Shown piece after piece: positions 5,400-5,585 of a stretch of 5,585 bases of DNA. Positions within the stretch are counted from its first letter, which is position 1; each line of letters begins with the position of its first letter. The notes beneath the pieces are model-generated. The model did no database searches and was not told the origin of the DNA. It saw only the letters and a list, made by a program, of their open reading frames with translations. Source of the DNA: Phycisphaerae bacterium (GTDB lineage Bacteria > Planctomycetota > Phycisphaerae > SM23-33); assembly GCA_030610965.1 (NCBI GenBank), contig JAUWQU010000312.1:1-5585 (forward strand), given 5' to 3'. Made by a program: the position numbers and the translations under genes.

Positions 5400-5585
5400 C
5401 GGAAACCCGCCCGGCGGGTTAGGACGGTTCGTCTCGGCTACGGGTCAGTTCGTAACGTTCTGCCTGCTGGTCGGGATAGCCATGGTCGTGTTCGGCGCGG
5501 TGCTGCTGTTGCCGGAGTACGCCCGGCTGCAACGTGCCCGCTACCAGTTGGCCCGGCAGAAGGCGACCATCGCGGACCTTCAGTC
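5371..5585 (+). CDS. FtsB/DivIC-like septum-formation protein, 5' part
   Basis: The frame is closed by TGA at 5335-5337 and open from there to the window end, giving 71 residues from ATG 5371. A hydrophobic helix at about residues 26-47 (FVTFCLLVGIAMVVFGAVLL) is followed by LPEYARLQRARYQLARQKAT, a heptad-like coiled coil running off the window. A short cytoplasmic N-terminus, one helix and then an external coiled coil is the FtsB/DivIC layout; these small bitopic proteins bind FtsL in the division complex. An eno-ftsB order is known in proteobacteria, which supports the call. The start is uncertain: ATG 5371 or GTG 5374 (AAGGCGG at 5361-5367 is 6 bases before the GTG). ATG 5482 would cut the helix in half. 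Either early start overlaps enolase by 26-29 bases, suggesting translational coupling. Family assignment rests on topology and context, with no catalytic motif to check. Confidence 0.65.
   Translation, partial: MVPRHGTSNNGNPPGGLGRFVSATGQFVTFCLLVGIAMVVFGAVLLLPEYARLQRARYQLARQKATIADLQ
5404..5420. repeat. perfect inverted repeat just after the enolase stop
   Basis: AACCCGCC at 5404-5411 and GGCGGGTT at 5413-5420 are perfect reverse complements around a single C, which folds in practice as 7 pairs with a 3-base loop. It begins 4 bases after the enolase TAA. No T-run follows, and it lies inside the FtsB-like frame (encoding Pro-Pro-Gly-Gly), so it is unlikely to be a full terminator. It could slow ribosomes or RNA decay at the gene junction. 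Confidence 0.5.

Noticed and set aside
5384..5422. Twelve-codon frame MEQAITETRPAG between enolase and the FtsB-like gene
   Set aside because: It overlaps both genes, has no good ribosome site and resembles nothing known.
1..5585. CRISPR arrays, tRNA/rRNA genes, insertion sequences or attachment sites
   Set aside because: No spaced direct repeats, cloverleaf-like segments, transposase motifs or long terminal inverted repeats were seen; nearly all bases are accounted for by protein genes.

Overview
The window is a GC-rich bacterial chromosomal segment packed with housekeeping genes. It holds six protein-coding genes, two of them cut by the window edges. I see no RNA genes, insertion sequences, CRISPR arrays, phage genes or origin. 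Codon use looks uniform by eye and nothing suggests recent transfer. The lineage cannot be fixed from this sequence. High GC, an archaeal-type phosphoglycerate-mutase-family protein next to aspartokinase, and a lineage-specific membrane protein would fit a Planctomycetota-like (Phycisphaerae-type) bacterium, but this is a low-confidence guess.

Left block, bases 1-2950, all on +: the 3' part of an ApgM-family metalloenzyme (phosphoglycerate mutase or the proposed homoserine-kinase analogue), then aspartokinase (lysC), then a membrane-anchored thermonuclease-type nuclease. The 127- and 55-base gaps show no convincing terminator, so the three may be co-transcribed. The ApgM-like/lysC pairing suggests the first gene may serve threonine synthesis rather than glycolysis.

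Middle, bases 2961-3818 on -: a five-helix membrane protein of unknown function with a cytoplasmic C-terminal domain. It converges tail-to-tail with the nuclease gene, with 10 bases between the stops.

Divergent control region, bases 3819-4094: back-to-back promoter candidates, one with a perfect TATAAT for the minus-strand gene and one with an extended -10 for enolase. The enolase leader carries a small hairpin followed by a T-run.

Right block, 4095 to the end, on +: a complete enolase gene, then a second frame that appears to overlap its 3' end and encodes one transmembrane helix followed by a coiled coil, as in FtsB/DivIC division proteins. An eno-ftsB order is well known from proteobacteria.

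Nothing here looks like a wholly new system. The points most worth testing are the identity of the ApgM-like enzyme, a possible internal start making a separate aspartokinase regulatory subunit, the GGSN variant of the aspartokinase motif, the enolase leader hairpin and the eno/ftsB-like overlap.
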